Origin: Companilactobacillus sp. RD055328
GTDB taxonomy: Bacteria; Bacillota; Bacilli; Lactobacillales; Lactobacillaceae
Direction: 5' to 3'
Length of the DNA stretch: 64,000 nt
Assembly (NCBI RefSeq): GCF_022835675.1
Contig: NZ_BQUT01000005.1
Coordinates: forward strand, 310,001-374,000
A program made the translations under genes and the position numbers. The stretch's first letter is position 1. Each line of letters begins with the position of its first letter. This document shows positions 62,640 through 64,000 of the stretch, piece by piece. Under the pieces are notes generated by a model. It was not told where the DNA came from. It did not search any database and saw only the letters and a list, made by a program, of their open reading frames with translations.

Positions 62640-62671
62640 ATTGAAAATCCTTCCTTTGAATTAATATCAGA

Positions 62672-63649
62672 CTAGAAATTTATAATTTCGCGTACTTTAG
62701 CTTCTATTTCTTTTTCACCTGGAATCCACACTTCTTCAGAAAGAGCGAATGGATAAACAGAGTTAGGTGCAGCTACGCGTCCAATAGGTGCATCAAGATT
62801 TAAGACTGCATGTTCTGATATTTCAGACGCTACATTTGCGCCTACTCCAGCCATCTTTTGAGCTTCTTGAACAATCACAACTTTGTGTGTTTTTTCAATT
62901 GACTTAAAGATAGTTGCAGTATCAATTGGAGAAACTGTACGTAAATCAATAACTTCCATTGAAATATTTTCTTCAGCTAATTTATCGGCCACTTTAATAG
63001 CTTCATTAACTTCAGCACCGTAGGCAACAACAGTTATGTCAGTTCCTTCACGAACAACATTTGCTTTGTCTAACGGAACAGTATATTTATCTTCAGGAAT
63101 GTCATCTTTCATTGAACGATATAATTTTAAGTTTTCCATAAATAAGACTGGGTCATTATTTTCAATTGCTGAAATTAATAAACCTTTTGCATCATATGGA
63201 TTACTTGGCATTACAACACGCAAACCAGGAGTTCCTGTGAAGTAATTTTCCAAGTTATCGGCATGCATTTCAGCAGTATGTGTACCACCACCATAAGGTG
63301 TTCTTACAACAATAGGTTGTGTTTTTTCACCATCAAAACGGAATCTCATACGTGCCATTTGTCCAACAATAGAATCAACAGCTTCAAAACTGAATCCCAT
63401 AAATTGGATTTCAGGAATTGGACGCCATCCAGTTAGTCCTAACCCAACAGCTAATCCCATTATTCCTGATTCAGCTAATGGAGTATCGAAAACTCTTTCT
63501 TCACCATATTTTTCTTGAAGTCCTTGAGTTGTTCTAAATACACCACCATTTTTACCAACATCTTCACCAAAGATTAAAGTCTTTGGATCTTCTTCTAGCT
63601 TAATGTCCAAAGCATTAGTAATAGCTTGGATATATGTCATTTTTGCCAT
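62672..63649 (-). CDS. pdhB: Pyruvate dehydrogenase E1 beta subunit
   Basis: A 325-residue subunit of the thiamine-diphosphate E1. Opens MAKMTYIQAITNALDIKLEE, with GEDVGKNGGVF, the TPLAESGIMG block (catalytic Glu), and HADNLENYFTG. Starts 2 nt after pdhA. Ribosome site AAAGGAG upstream. Full length. Confidence 0.97.
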   Translation of the reverse strand: MAKMTYIQAITNALDIKLEEDPKTLIFGEDVGKNGGVFRTTQGLQEKYGEERVFDTPLAESGIMGLAVGLGLTGWRPIPEIQFMGFSFEAVDSIVGQMARMRFRFDGEKTQPIVVRTPYGGGTHTAEMHADNLENYFTGTPGLRVVMPSNPYDAKGLLISAIENNDPVLFMENLKLYRSMKDDIPEDKYTVPLDKANVVREGTDITVVAYGAEVNEAIKVADKLAEENISMEVIDLRTVSPIDTATIFKSIEKTHKVVIVQEAQKMAGVGANVASEISEHAVLNLDAPIGRVAAPNSVYPFALSEEVWIPGEKEIEAKVREIINF

Positions 63650-63651
63650 AA

Positions 63652-64000
63652 TTATTTAGACTCCTTTTCTTCGAATTCTTTGATTTGCTCTTGAATATCT
63701 GGAGTTGGCATTTCAAATGTACGTTTCAACATAGCAGACACTGTATCAGGAGCTACTGAATCAGCTTCTTTAATTGCATCTTTGAATGAAGCTTTGTATT
63801 CTTCAATTAATTTTTCTTCTTTTTCTTCTGACCAAAGTTTCTTATCAGTAAGAACTTTTCTTAATCTAATCAAAGGATCTACATCAAACCAAGGTTTCTC
63901 TTCAGCTTCTGTTCTGTAACGTTTTGGATCGTCACCAGCAGATGAATGAGCACCATATCTAAATGTAAGTGTTTCAATTAATACTGGACCATTACCAGCT
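63652..64000 (-). CDS. pdhA: Pyruvate dehydrogenase E1 alpha subunit, C-terminal part (cut by right edge)
   Basis: The frame is open to the right edge; 115 residues are visible. AGNGPVLIETLTFRYGAHSS and the DDPKRYRTEAE block are the conserved C-terminal part of E1 alpha, containing the phosphorylation-loop-like histidine (GAHSSAGDDP). It decarboxylates pyruvate with ThDP together with PdhB, which starts 2 nt later. Only the last third of the gene is in the window, so start and promoter are not visible. Confidence 0.95.
   Translation of the reverse strand, partial: AGNGPVLIETLTFRYGAHSSAGDDPKRYRTEAEEKPWFDVDPLIRLRKVLTDKKLWSEEKEEKLIEEYKASFKDAIKEADSVAPDTVSAMLKRTFEMPTPDIQEQIKEFEEKESK

Overview
The window is AT-rich, densely coded, and reads as the chromosome of a low-GC Gram-positive lactic acid bacterium of the family Lactobacillaceae. 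Evidence: the gene order rpsT / rpsO - RNase J - TPR protein - tuf - tig - clpX - engB; the comEA-comEC-holA and ftsW-ylbG-rsmD-coaD blocks; a tyrosine decarboxylase cluster; a fructose PTS; T-box and PyrR attenuators. A Companilactobacillus-like species is my best guess, but the genus is inference. No rRNA, tRNA, CRISPR array, insertion sequence or prophage was seen. Most genes lie on the minus strand.

Layout. 1-1840: surface proteins, namely the start of a serine-rich-repeat-type adhesin with a long accessory-Sec signal peptide, and a secreted Ig-like protein. 1998-7496: rpmF, a small LapA-like membrane protein, an SDR, rnz, an oatA-like O-acetyltransferase and obgE. 7733-11300 (plus strand): fructose operon fruR-fruK-fruA. 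11337-13160: GntR/ABC operon. 13253-15893: uvrC, a flavodoxin-fold oxidoreductase and a coupled 58-residue protein. 16010-16293: two very small genes. 16458-23449: adenosine deaminase, mntH-usp with MntR-type boxes, a protein phosphatase, a candidate sRNA, and pepV with a YfcC-type transporter. 23590-28173: pyrimidine operon pyrB-C-(39-residue ORF)-F-E-D behind a leader with two PyrR attenuators. 28563-31888: metal P-type ATPase, metallochaperone, Dps-like protein and Fnr-like regulator, with two perfect FNR-type boxes. 32018-33881: quinone oxidoreductase and a TSUP transporter. 34045-41024: tyrosine decarboxylation cluster. 41113-49482: engB, ybjQ-like, clpX, tig, tuf, TPR protein, RNase J2-type, rpsO. 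49688-56398: rpsT, holA, comEC, comEA, coaD, rsmD, ylbG, ftsW. 56499-59806: typA, a phosphatase, a second candidate sRNA and a UPF0223 gene. 59916-64000: pyruvate dehydrogenase genes, with pdhA cut by the right edge.

Two things stand out. (1) In the tyrosine cluster a tyrosyl T-box precedes tyrS, and a 72-residue helix-turn-helix gene sits between them, preceded by a short coupled ORF rich in Tyr codons. The adjacent tdcA promoter carries two near-identical 25-bp palindromic boxes, one over the -35 and one over the start site. This suggests an undescribed circuit in which tRNA-Tyr charging sets the level of a repressor of tyrosine decarboxylation. (2) Two intergenic plus-strand loci (about 20481-20593 and 59381-59518) have promoters, strong terminators and several exposed C-runs able to pair with Shine-Dalgarno sequences. 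They share an upstream element, so they look like a small family of trans-acting sRNAs. Both are hypotheses read from sequence only.
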